From Candidatus Peregrinibacteria bacterium (GTDB lineage: Bacteria; Patescibacteriota; Gracilibacteria; UBA1369; PNNO01): a stretch of 8,331 nt of DNA. Under the pieces are notes generated by a model. It did no database searches, had not been told where the DNA came from, and saw only the letters and a list, made by a program, of their open reading frames with translations. This document shows, piece after piece, positions 1-6,400 of this stretch (the stretch's first letter is position 1; the number at the start of each line of letters is the position of its first letter). The stretch lies in assembly GCA_014728955.1 (NCBI GenBank), contig WJKT01000053.1:1-8331 (forward strand), in the 5' to 3' direction. Made by a program: the position numbers and the translations under genes.

Positions 1-1
1 G

Positions 2-691
2 GTAAGAGATGTCTTTAATGTTTTTGTCGGGACATTTCTTATAGAATTCGTTTTATATGTTGTTTTGCAGATAACGGATGCACATGAGTATTTTTTGTAT
101 GTTCAGGATAATCAACTGCTTTCGTCACTGTTTCTTTTTGGCATTTACGTTTTGCAATCGTTGGGGCTGCTTTTCCCGTTATGGTTTTTTGTAGTACGAC
201 GATATGGTTTAACGCTTCGTCAATTGGGATTCCGTTGGGTGAGTCTCCCAAAAACACTTGCATGGATTGTGGCGGCATACCTTTTTTATTATGGACTGAG
301 CATCTTTACCATAATGCTTTTTTCGGCTTTGGGAATAGGAGGGCTTGGATTTGAACCGCAACAATCGCTCTTCGATTTTTTTGGTACCAGCGTATCGGGC
401 ATTTTATTTGCGGGGTTTATTGCTCTTATTATGGCGCCGTTTATTGAAGAAATATTCTTTCGGGGGTTTGTGTTAAACACCTTGGTTAAACGTCTTGGTG
501 CCGGGTGGGGGATACTACTTACCGCACTTGTTTTTGCGGCAATGCATTTTCAATTTCAATCAATTATGCCACTTATTATATTGTCGTTTGTTTTGAATAT
601 TTTGTATGTTAAAACAGAATCCATTTGGCCGGGAATCTTTTTCCATATAGCTAACAATACAATTGCATTTTTTGTTTTACTCTTGCTCTAA
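2..691 (+). CDS. CPBP-family intramembrane glutamic protease (5' partial)
   Basis: Membrane protease of the CPBP (CAAX protease / Abi, Rce1-like) family. Counting residues from a TTG at 65, the diagnostic motifs are EEIFFR at residues 128-133 (bases 446-463; paired glutamates plus arginine), a histidine after a Phe-Ala-Ala-Met stretch (H161), and H194-x3-N198 near the C-terminus. About six hydrophobic helices are visible, and the protein ends in a Leu-rich helix. The frame has no stop back to base 2, and the residues read there (Val-Phe-Val-Gly-Thr-Phe-Leu-Ile-Glu-Phe-Val-Leu-Tyr) look like another helix, so the real start lies before the window and the TTG at 65 is probably internal. At least 229 residues are present. 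Known members process prenylated proteins or peptides or act in bacteriocin immunity; the substrate here cannot be told. Family assignment is firm, role is not. Confidence 0.88.
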   Translation, partial: VRDVFNVFVGTFLIEFVLYVVLQITDAHEYFLYVQDNQLLSSLFLFGIYVLQSLGLLFPLWFFVVRRYGLTLRQLGFRWVSLPKTLAWIVAAYLFYYGLSIFTIMLFSALGIGGLGFEPQQSLFDFFGTSVSGILFAGFIALIMAPFIEEIFFRGFVLNTLVKRLGAGWGILLTALVFAAMHFQFQSIMPLIILSFVLNILYVKTESIWPGIFFHIANNTIAFFVLLLL

Positions 692-744
692 TACATACCG
701 TTCTATAAGATGTCTCCAGTAATAAATCAGTCATTTTTTATCAA

Positions 745-821
745 GCGCCCGTAGCTCAGCTGGATAGAGCGGCACCCTTCTAAGGTGAAGGTCGCAGGTT
801 CGAATCCTGCCGGGCGTACCA
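745..821 (+). tRNA. tRNA-Arg (anticodon TCT)
   Basis: A full cloverleaf can be folded by eye. The acceptor stem pairs GCGCCCG (745-751) with CGGGCGT (811-817), with one G-U at the end. The D stem is GCTC/GAGC (754-757 with 767-770). The anticodon stem is 772-776 with 784-788 (one G-A mismatch at its outer end), enclosing the loop CTTCTAA with anticodon TCT at 779-781, which reads AGA/AGG. The T arm is GCAGG-TTCGAAT-CCTGC. The 3' CCA is encoded (819-821). A weak -10-like TATAAG lies at 704-709 but has no good -35 partner. The downstream gene starts only 9-15 nt after the CCA. Confidence 0.96.
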
Positions 822-836
822 CTTAAAACGTTGTTT

Positions 837-2174
837 GTGAAGAAAAGAAAGCTCATTATTATTAGTGATCTCCACATTGGAGGGGACGATATTATAGAAG
901 ATTTTTCATGTGAGGCCGAGTTGATTGGTTTTTTGACAAAAAAGCATGATAAAGACAGCGATTTGGAACTCCTTATTTTGGGGGATTTTTTGGATTTGTG
1001 GAAAGTCGAAAACGATGCGCGTGAACAGGTGCGTTATGTCATAAAACAACATAAAAAATTATTTAACGCATTTAAAACGTTTGGCGAAAACCATACGATT
1101 ACCGTTATTCCGGGAAATCATGATCACGCACTTGCATATAATGTAAAATATCAACAAGATTTAGCTGAATATAACATTACGGTTGAGCCACATCAGTATG
1201 TTAAAAGGATATTTTCGCATAAAGAAAATACGTTTACCGTAATTGGCGAACACGGCAATCAGGTTGAGCCGGCTACTAAATTTCCACAATTTGATCTTCC
1301 GACAGACAGTTCTCTTGCGTATCACATCAATAAAATTTTGGTGTATAAGCTTATGCGTATGGGGAATGAAAAAAAGAGTCCGTATTGGCTGCGTGATCTT
1401 GATAGTATTGATACAGAGCTTATTCCGTATTGGGTGCTAAGTAAGTATTTTTATTATGAGCTGGGACCTATATTAAAAGCTATTTTAATTCCTATGCTGG
1501 TGTTGTTCGGGTTTGCCGTTCCGTATTTTATTTTTGATTTAGTGACCGAATTTTATCAGCCGCAGTTTATTAAGCCGTTTTTGTTGCTTCTTGATACCAA
1601 TACCTTTTTTAAAGTGCTCATATTTCTTTTATATTTTGATATGGTTGTGGTTATTTTGGTTGTCATTATCTGGTTTATTAAGCGTGAATTTAGAAAACGA
1701 TTGAGAGAGTACGGGATTCACAGTTTTAGTGAAATATTAGTATCTCGATATCACGCATATAAAAAACGGGCCCATGAAATTTTGCGGGGCAATAATGCTT
1801 TTGGCATACCGGCAAATTTATATGTGACAGGGCATACGCATGTTGCCGGATTTCATACTTTAAAAGAAAGCGGGAAATTGTTCGTGGATAGCGGGAGCTG
1901 GAAGCAGCTTATGAAAAGAATTAATGCCCGATTCCGTTTCCCTTCGGTTTATGCTCCATATTATGCCTTGAGTTACGTAACGATTGAACAGAAGGGGGAT
2001 GATGTAACGGTGCGCTTGAAGGTTTGGCCCAAGACATTTAAAGCAAAACTTACTGTGCTGGAGCGCTTTGTGGTGAAATGGAAACACGTGCCGCGTTCGG
2101 TAACAAAAGATACGCTTATTGAAGAACATCATATACAGCTTTCAAAAGCCTCAAATGAAAAATACGAAGATTAG
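837..2174 (+). CDS. Calcineurin-like metallophosphoesterase with central membrane hairpin
   Basis: Two-metal phosphoesterase of the calcineurin-like superfamily. Numbered from the GTG at 837 (445 residues), the metal-binding motifs occur in order: D11-x-H13, G49-D-x2-D53, G93-N-H-D96, H139 in GEHGNQ, and G332-H-T-H335. The opening GDxHDH-type layout resembles UDP-2,3-diacylglucosamine hydrolase (LpxH) and related enzymes, but the substrate cannot be told. Between the H139 motif and GHTH lie two long hydrophobic segments (about 211-235 and 260-281) separated by a short Pro/Phe-rich loop, which should anchor the enzyme with both halves of the catalytic domain on the cytoplasmic side. A basic stretch (KREFRKRLRE) follows helix two. 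A TTG at 831 is a possible alternative start; GTG 837 gives a natural Met-Lys-Lys-Arg-Lys opening. Neither has a Shine-Dalgarno, and the tRNA CCA ends at 821. Confidence 0.87.
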   Translation: MKKRKLIIISDLHIGGDDIIEDFSCEAELIGFLTKKHDKDSDLELLILGDFLDLWKVENDAREQVRYVIKQHKKLFNAFKTFGENHTITVIPGNHDHALAYNVKYQQDLAEYNITVEPHQYVKRIFSHKENTFTVIGEHGNQVEPATKFPQFDLPTDSSLAYHINKILVYKLMRMGNEKKSPYWLRDLDSIDTELIPYWVLSKYFYYELGPILKAILIPMLVLFGFAVPYFIFDLVTEFYQPQFIKPFLLLLDTNTFFKVLIFLLYFDMVVVILVVIIWFIKREFRKRLREYGIHSFSEILVSRYHAYKKRAHEILRGNNAFGIPANLYVTGHTHVAGFHTLKESGKLFVDSGSWKQLMKRINARFRFPSVYAPYYALSYVTIEQKGDDVTVRLKVWPKTFKAKLTVLERFVVKWKHVPRSVTKDTLIEEHHIQLSKASNEKYED

Positions 2175-2177
2175 TAC

Positions 2178-2206
2178 TTGCCAAAAGTGTTAAAAAGCAG
2201 TACAAT
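2178..2206 (+). promoter_or_regulatory. Predicted sigma-70-type promoter of the nrnA operon
   Basis: TTGCCA (2178-2183) and TACAAT (2201-2206) each match the consensus hexamers at five of six positions and are separated by exactly 17 bp. The element lies in the short gap between the phosphoesterase stop and the nrnA start. The predicted +1 is near 2213, which would give a leader of about 21 nt. It would drive nrnA and probably the three following genes, since no terminator is seen before 5245. Confidence 0.75.
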
Positions 2207-2233
2207 TTCTTCTAAAAAATATTATTGAAGGAT

Positions 2234-3247
2234 ATGGAAGCTCAATTTCAACAGGCAAAAAGGCTTATAGATACATCGGAGAAAATCCTGCTTATAGCCC
2301 ATCGCAAACCTGATGGCGATACGATTGGTTCATGTATTGCTTTTTATCATGCCCTCACCGCTGATGATAAAGAGATAACAATGGCGTGTGTTGACGAAAT
2401 ACCATCGCGATATCGATATATGCCCGATAGTGATAAATTTATTCAAGAATTTAATTATCATGAGTACGATTTGATGATTGTGTGTGATGCCGGTGCTTCC
2501 TATATGACAAACTATCATGAGAAATATGAAGATATTTTTGACGGAGAGGTCCCGGTTATCAATATCGATCATCATGCCTCAAACGATAATTTTGGAACGG
2601 TTAATATAGTTGATACGATGGCTGCGTCAGCAACGATGATTATCTATCGATTTTTGCGGTATGCGGGATATGATATTACGCCGCTTATGGCAACGGGTTT
2701 ATTAACCGGAATATATAACGATACGGGAAGTTTTATGCATCAAAATACAACACCGGAAACATTGAAAATAGCAGGGGAATTGGTTGCATACGGAGGACGT
2801 GTCAGGGAGGTTTCAAGGCACTTGTTTAAAACGACGCCGGTTTCTACCTTAAAATTATGGGGACGTGTTTTAAATAATCTGAAAGTGAATAAAGAAGGAG
2901 TGGCTCTATCCGTTGTAACTAAGCGGGATTTTGATGAATGCGATGCCGATGTTGATGAGTTGTCCGGTGCAGTTGATTTTATTAATTGTGTTCCGAAAAC
3001 AAACTATACGGTGCTTTTGCATGAAGATGAAAAGGGGAATGTGAAAGGATCGTTCCGAACACGAAAAGAAGATGTTGATTTGGAAGAAATAGCATCGAAA
3101 TTTGGTGGCGGGGGACATAAAAAAGCGGCCGGTTTTACCGTTCCGGGAAAATTGGAAAAAGAAGTGCGATGGAAGATTATTCCCGCTCACGATAAACGAA
3201 AACACCGTTCCATTAGAGGAAAGTCCGACCTTCGCTTGTCTGAATAA
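2234..3247 (+). CDS. nrnA: DHH/DHHA1 phosphoesterase, NrnA-like nanoRNase / pAp phosphatase
   Basis: Cytoplasmic Mn-dependent phosphoesterase of 337 residues, the usual size for NrnA. From the ATG at 2234 the DHH-domain motifs are AHRKPDGDTIGS (H23, D27, D29), VCDAG (D85), the DHH triplet at 112-114 and NDTGS (D163). The DHHA1 substrate-binding domain carries the hallmark GGGGHKKAAGF at 291-301. Family members hydrolyse 2- to 5-nt RNA from the 5' end, 3'-phosphoadenosine 5'-phosphate, or pApA from c-di-AMP breakdown; which is used here cannot be seen. A tail of about 30 mostly basic residues follows DHHA1. A TTG at 2225 is in frame, but the ATG is the more natural start; GAAGGA lies only one base before it, too close for a standard ribosome site. 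The gene sits directly behind a good promoter and is followed by the next gene after 48 bases. Confidence 0.88.
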   Translation: MEAQFQQAKRLIDTSEKILLIAHRKPDGDTIGSCIAFYHALTADDKEITMACVDEIPSRYRYMPDSDKFIQEFNYHEYDLMIVCDAGASYMTNYHEKYEDIFDGEVPVINIDHHASNDNFGTVNIVDTMAASATMIIYRFLRYAGYDITPLMATGLLTGIYNDTGSFMHQNTTPETLKIAGELVAYGGRVREVSRHLFKTTPVSTLKLWGRVLNNLKVNKEGVALSVVTKRDFDECDADVDELSGAVDFINCVPKTNYTVLLHEDEKGNVKGSFRTRKEDVDLEEIASKFGGGGHKKAAGFTVPGKLEKEVRWKIIPAHDKRKHRSIRGKSDLRLSE

Positions 3248-3295
3248 TGAATACCTGCTAATGTGCTATCGCGACTTTCTAAGATTTTTTGCGCT

Positions 3296-4297
3296 ATGAG
3301 AATACGAAAGACTATTGCTGCCGTGCTTGTACTTGTTTTTGCCTTGGTAGCTCTTCCCACACTGCTGCTTCGAAGTGTAGCTTCAACGTATATGCAGCCG
3401 AACTTTTATAAAGGAGAGGTTGTTGAGCAAACGTATGAATATGTAATTGAGTATGTGGGGCAAGAGGTGATGAACGAAGAAGATATACGGAATTATTTTA
3501 CACAAAAAGAGATTGAGCAAATGTTGAAGGATTCTATTCCGCTGAGTGTTATGGAAGGGTTGGCCGGTGATTTTGCCGGACAGTTGCAGTCGATTTATGA
3601 TGGACGAAAAGATGATACTATTGTTGTTTCGCTTAAACCTATTAAAGATTCAACAGATACTATAGCTGAGAATGTTGCGCAAAAAGTAATGAGTGGTATC
3701 CCGGCGTGTGAAGTTGATGAGGAAGATGAGATAGAGGTTACCATTGAATATGTTGATAATAAGCCAACGTGTATTCCGCCGGATTTTGATACCGAGCGTA
3801 TTATGCAAACGGTCAAGCATGATATAGAAAAGGAACTGAATGATCGTATCCCCGGTGAATTTACGCTTGAATTGGCAACGGAAGAGAGTGATCAGGCAAA
3901 TTTAAAACAAATTATTTCGTTTATTGATTATTTACAGATTATATTACCGTTATTCCTTTTGGTGATGGTTTTATTGATAGCGCTGTTTGTGTACACGCCG
4001 TATAGTCTGGTAAGTCTCTTTACGGGGATTGCGTTGCTGCTTGCCGGTGTATTTGGTTTAATTGCGGCTCAATTACTGCGAAGACTTCCGTTTATTGCGG
4101 TAACACCGGCACGGTATCCGGAGTTTAACGAGCAGCAGCTTTCGTATGTACGCGAAATATATGTTTTCTTTATGCACTTTATTGTAAATCAAATGAGTAC
4201 TTATGCGGCATATTTTTTGGGAATAGGGTTGGTAGTAGTCTTATTTGGTCTTTATTTACGACATTTTCATGAACACACTCGACGATATCGCTCGTGA
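3296..4297 (+). CDS. Unrecognised membrane protein with extracytoplasmic domain
   Basis: I do not recognise this family. From the ATG at 3296 (333 residues) the protein starts with a basic N-terminus and a hydrophobic signal anchor (about 7-26), then an acidic mostly soluble region (about 30-210), then three hydrophobic helices (about 213-233, 236-260 and 303-321) and a short basic His/Arg-rich end. The positive N-terminus suggests that the acidic region faces outside. It carries two cysteines (C138 and C159) that could form a disulfide bridging a Glu/Asp-rich loop. A stretch of about 40 residues between the last two helices contains several aromatics and prolines. A GTG at 3263 would add 11 residues; no ribosome binding site is seen for either. 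It lies between nrnA and a uracil-DNA glycosylase gene, which overlaps its end by 29 bases, so it is probably co-transcribed and translationally coupled. Confidence 0.8.
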   Translation: MRIRKTIAAVLVLVFALVALPTLLLRSVASTYMQPNFYKGEVVEQTYEYVIEYVGQEVMNEEDIRNYFTQKEIEQMLKDSIPLSVMEGLAGDFAGQLQSIYDGRKDDTIVVSLKPIKDSTDTIAENVAQKVMSGIPACEVDEEDEIEVTIEYVDNKPTCIPPDFDTERIMQTVKHDIEKELNDRIPGEFTLELATEESDQANLKQIISFIDYLQIILPLFLLVMVLLIALFVYTPYSLVSLFTGIALLLAGVFGLIAAQLLRRLPFIAVTPARYPEFNEQQLSYVREIYVFFMHFIVNQMSTYAAYFLGIGLVVVLFGLYLRHFHEHTRRYRS

Positions 4298-4841
4298 AAT
4301 TCGCCACTGTCAGCGTTGTGATCTTGCTAAAACGCGAACAAACGCCGTTCCGGGCGATGGGAATCTACAGGCTGATGTTCTTTTTATCGGTGAAGGACCG
4401 GGGAAGTCGGAAGATGTTCAGGGTATTCCGTTTGTAGGAGCGGCGGGAAAATTTTTAGATGAAATGTTGGCCGAAATCAAATTAAAGCGAAAGGATGTGT
4501 ATATTACCAATATTGTTAAATGTAGACCGCCGGGTAATCGTGACCCGAAAGATGAAGAAATTTCGATGTGTTGGCCCTATTTAAAACAACAAGTTGCTCT
4601 TATTAAACCTAAACTGATTGTAACGCTCGGTCGTCACGCCATGAATCGTTTTTTGCCGGGATTGAAAATTTCTCAGGTTCATGGGCAGGCAAAACGATAC
4701 AAGGGAGTTGCGACAGAAAAACAGGTTTATTTTCCTTTATATCATCCGGCTGTCGCGTTATATAATGGCAGTTATCGTGACATTTTAAAGGCCGATATGC
4801 GTAAAATCCCCAAATTGCTTTCAATGATTAAGGGGGTGTGA
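4269..4841 (+). CDS. Family-4 (Fe-S) uracil-DNA glycosylase
   Basis: Base-excision repair enzyme that removes uracil from DNA. From the ATG at 4269 the protein has 190 residues, typical of the family. The four cysteines expected to hold a 4Fe-4S cluster are C14 and C17 (HCQRC) and C85 and C101 (KCRPP...MC). Motif 1 reads GEGPGKSED (41-49) followed by GIPFVGAAGKFLDEML; YITNIVKCRPPGNRDP (78-93) is the second conserved block, and the C-terminal HP motif is YHP at 158-160. The start codon lies within the end of the preceding gene (29-base overlap, different frame) and has no Shine-Dalgarno, so re-initiation after the upstream stop is likely. An upstream in-frame TTG at 4245 would add eight residues and is less plausible. 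The gene ends in TGA. Confidence 0.93.
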   Translation: MNTLDDIAREIRHCQRCDLAKTRTNAVPGDGNLQADVLFIGEGPGKSEDVQGIPFVGAAGKFLDEMLAEIKLKRKDVYITNIVKCRPPGNRDPKDEEISMCWPYLKQQVALIKPKLIVTLGRHAMNRFLPGLKISQVHGQAKRYKGVATEKQVYFPLYHPAVALYNGSYRDILKADMRKIPKLLSMIKGV

Positions 4842-4867
4842 TACAGTTTTTTCGTTAATACAAAAAT

Positions 4868-5245
4868 ATGACACATAATAAATATTTAGCGTTTGTTGGT
4901 GTAGCGGGATTGGTAAGCTGGATTGCCTGGTTCATTGTTCTTAATAAACTTAATCCGTTTGAATCGACGGCTTTAGCGCTTATTTTGTTTTTCTTGAGTT
5001 TATTTTTTGCGCTAAGTTGTACATTTATGATTGTTGGATTTTATTTTAGAATGTGGCTCAATAAAAATGAAATTTACTCTAATCATTTGGCCATAGCCTT
5101 TCGGCAGGGGATAGAGCTGACTGTTATAGCCCTTGGATGTGTGCTGTTTCTTGTTTTAGGTGTGTTGAATTGGTGGTCTGGGTTTTTATTGATTCTTTGT
5201 GTTTCGTTGGTTGAATTTTATTTTGTTGCTCGTGAAACGCGATAA
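4868..5245 (+). CDS. Small four-helix membrane protein (Patescibacteria-type, function unknown)
   Basis: A 125-residue protein with four hydrophobic segments (about 8-26, 33-58, 82-101 and 103-121), a Met-Thr-His-Asn-Lys start and a short charged C-terminus. Recognisable elements are WIAWFIVLNKLNPFES in the first loop, an FRQG motif (78-81) before helix three, an NWW turn at 101-103 and EFYF at the end of helix four. From memory this pattern matches a small membrane protein that recurs in Patescibacteria genomes and has no assigned role; a family search would settle it. It follows the glycosylase gene by 26 bases with no ribosome site and only an A-rich stretch before the ATG. It is the last + strand gene, and no clear + strand terminator follows. 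Confidence 0.82.
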   Translation: MTHNKYLAFVGVAGLVSWIAWFIVLNKLNPFESTALALILFFLSLFFALSCTFMIVGFYFRMWLNKNEIYSNHLAIAFRQGIELTVIALGCVLFLVLGVLNWWSGFLLILCVSLVEFYFVARETR

Positions 5246-5249
5246 TTTT

Positions 5250-5288
5250 ATATAAGGAAAACGACCGTTCTGAATTGAACGGCCGCTT
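5250..5288 (-). terminator. Intrinsic terminator of the GC-rich gene
   Basis: On the - strand AAGCGGCCGTTC (5288-5277) pairs with GAACGGTCGTTT (5270-5259) to form a 12-bp stem with two G-U pairs and a six-base loop AATTCA. The run TTTT (5261-5258), then CC and TT, provides the U tract. On the + strand one pair becomes A-C and no T run follows, so termination is expected mainly for the - strand gene. The gene's stop lies 23 bases upstream of the stem. Confidence 0.78.
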
Positions 5289-5297
5289 AAAGGGTGG

Positions 5298-5310
5298 GTC
5301 TGTTTTCGAA
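5298..5310. repeat. Left arm of 13-bp inverted repeat flanking the GC-rich gene
   Basis: GTCTGTTTTCGAA on the + strand, ending one base before the stop codon of the - strand gene. It is the exact reverse complement of 6173-6185. In the transcript the two arms lie in the 3' and 5' untranslated regions and could base-pair. Confidence 0.8.
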
Positions 5311-6123
5311 CTACTTGCTCTGAGCCTGCACCTTGTCCGGCACACGGGACAAGGCGGCTTCGACACGGCGGTCGTACGCCGCGCCGTAGCGCTTTTTTAG
5401 TTTCGCCAGCGGCTTGAGGAGCACCTCGTGGCGGTCAACGCGGCCTTCCAGACGGGATACGCGTTCCGCGAGTGGGTTGGCAGGGGGGGAGGTGGGGCGG
5501 GATTTCCGACGGCGCCAGCGTCGTGAACGACGCTTCTTGGCGCGCTTGCGCCAAGAGAGGCATCTCTCGTAGGCTTGAGGTCTCTTCTCTTTGCAGAGTG
5601 CATCACAGGGATGCTTTCTGCAGATGGCGTCGATGGTGGCCTTGGCCTTGGCCTCGGCCGCCGTCGCGGCCGAAACCGCTACTACCGACTCTGAAAGCGC
5701 TTTTTTGGCTTTCTTTTTGGCCTTGTCGGCCTTGGCTTCCAACTTTTTTAGATCCGCCTTGTCGGCTTTCTTCGAGAGACCCGAAAGAGCCTTGTTGGCC
5801 TTCTTCTTGGCACGAGTCGCGGTTTCTGAAGCAAAGGTAGATTCCGAAAGAGCCTTGGATTTGCCGTCTTCTCCCAGCAGGGCGATGAGTCCGACCAAAA
5901 GGGCGGCCAGGGCGATGATGCCGAGGATTCCCAGTCCCCAGGCCATGCCTGCGGACTTTTTCTCGGGTCGTCGGACGACCGCGGTCTCGGAAGTGTCGGC
6001 GACTTTTTCAGGTTTCACCTCTTCGGCGGTGTTGGATTCCTCCTTCATCTCCGGTTTCTCTTCCGGTTCGGCTTTCATTTTTTCTTCTTTCACTTTTTCG
6101 TCTTTCCTCTTTTCTTCGGACAT
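5311..6123 (-). CDS. GC-rich gene for basic Lys/Ala/Arg-rich single-pass membrane protein
   Basis: No family recognised. The protein has 270 residues from the ATG at 6123. Order of regions: 1-57, Lys/Glu-rich and probably disordered; 60-83, one Gly/Ala/Leu/Ile-rich membrane helix; 84-165, Lys/Ala-rich helix-forming low complexity with the repeated words KALSES, KALSGL, KALSES (90, 111, 141) and KADKA; 168-188, four cysteines spaced C-x4-C-x3-C-x10-C; 191-209, a very Arg-rich stretch with RRSRRWRRRKSR; 218-270, a mixed charged helix that may be a coiled coil. The residues before the helix are net positive (RRPEKK) and those after it net negative, so I infer N-inside, C-outside. Base use is unlike all neighbours: the line 5341-5400 counts 39 of 60 G+C, while 4981-5040 counts 15 of 60. 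Own consensus promoter, strong ribosome site and own terminator suggest high, independent expression or recent acquisition. The basic domain could bind nucleic acid or an anionic surface polymer; that is speculation. Confidence 0.85.
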   Translation of the reverse strand: MSEEKRKDEKVKEEKMKAEPEEKPEMKEESNTAEEVKPEKVADTSETAVVRRPEKKSAGMAWGLGILGIIALAALLVGLIALLGEDGKSKALSESTFASETATRAKKKANKALSGLSKKADKADLKKLEAKADKAKKKAKKALSESVVAVSAATAAEAKAKATIDAICRKHPCDALCKEKRPQAYERCLSWRKRAKKRRSRRWRRRKSRPTSPPANPLAERVSRLEGRVDRHEVLLKPLAKLKKRYGAAYDRRVEAALSRVPDKVQAQSK

Positions 6124-6128
6124 AATGT

Positions 6129-6135
6129 CCTCCTT
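6129..6135 (-). promoter_or_regulatory. Strong Shine-Dalgarno that fixes the start of the GC-rich gene
   Basis: AAGGAGG on the - strand, five bases before the ATG at 6123. It selects that ATG over the longer in-frame starts (TTG 6246, ATG 6240). No other gene in the window has a comparable site. Confidence 0.9.
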
Positions 6136-6172
6136 TCGTGGTTGAATTTTTTGCCCTAAGGGCTTTGATTGT

Positions 6173-6185
6173 TTCGAAAACAGAC
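6173..6185. repeat. Right arm of 13-bp inverted repeat flanking the GC-rich gene
   Basis: TTCGAAAACAGAC on the + strand, 49 bases upstream of the ATG and overlapping the foot of the leader stem-loop by two bases. It pairs exactly with 5298-5310; neither arm extends further in perfect register. Confidence 0.8.
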
Positions 6186-6263
6186 ACAGAGATTGTTCTG
6201 ACGCTATACAGCGCAAAACGATCGTTGTGTCTGGCTGCATAGTCAACAGAATGGTCTCTGTGT
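6184..6263 (-). promoter_or_regulatory. Nested 80-nt stem-loop in the 5' leader
   Basis: Read as - strand RNA: ACACAGAGA (6263-6255) pairs perfectly with TCTCTGTGT (6192-6184). After a 3x3 internal loop, TTCTG (6251-6247) pairs with CAGAA (6200-6196). After a 4x3 internal loop, CTATGCAGC (6242-6234) pairs with GCTGTATAG (6212-6204), nine pairs with one G-U. The 21-nt apical loop contains the self-complementary AACGATCGTT (6226-6217), which could allow loop-loop contact between two transcripts. In all 23 pairs can form. Function unknown: candidates are a processing site for a double-strand-specific RNase, a translation control element or a protein-binding site. Confidence 0.6.
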
Positions 6264-6400
6264 ACTGTATTATCCTTTATTTCAAAGAACACACCTTATT
6301 AGGTATAACCATAAATAACAAACTGTTTTACAATTTTATCAACAGGTTGTAACGCATATAAGGTTGTTAATATCAAGTAATACGAGTACCTAACAGATTT

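Noticed and set aside
65..691. CPBP protease starting at TTG 65
   Set aside because: The frame is open to base 2 and encodes a further hydrophobic helix, so the true start lies upstream of the window.
683..709. Possible tRNA promoter: TTGCTC (683-688) with TATAAG (704-709)
   Set aside because: The -10 is acceptable, but the -35 matches only three of six and the spacer is 15 bp; too weak to annotate.
5259..5288. Terminator acting also for the + strand membrane protein gene
   Set aside because: On the + strand the stem contains an A-C mismatch and is followed by CTTAAAGGG, with no T run.
5591..6145. 184-residue + strand frame opposite the GC-rich gene, starting with a signal-peptide-like stretch (ALALASAAVAA)
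   Set aside because: Its Ser/Phe/Ala-rich sequence is what the complement of Lys, Glu and Ala codons gives. It has no promoter or ribosome site, while promoter, Shine-Dalgarno and terminator all support the - strand gene.
6153..6163. GCCCTTAGGGC hairpin as an attenuator before the GC-rich gene
   Set aside because: Only four pairs with a three-base loop, and on the - strand it is followed by A residues rather than T residues.
6124..6246. Longer start (TTG 6246 or ATG 6240) for the GC-rich gene
   Set aside because: The extra 41 residues would run through the structured leader and the Shine-Dalgarno; the strong AAGGAGG selects the ATG at 6123.
6344..6367. Two AGGTTGT copies 17 bases apart as an operator
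   Set aside because: Seven-base repeats in AT-rich sequence are weak evidence, and they lie downstream of the predicted start; mentioned only within the leader description.
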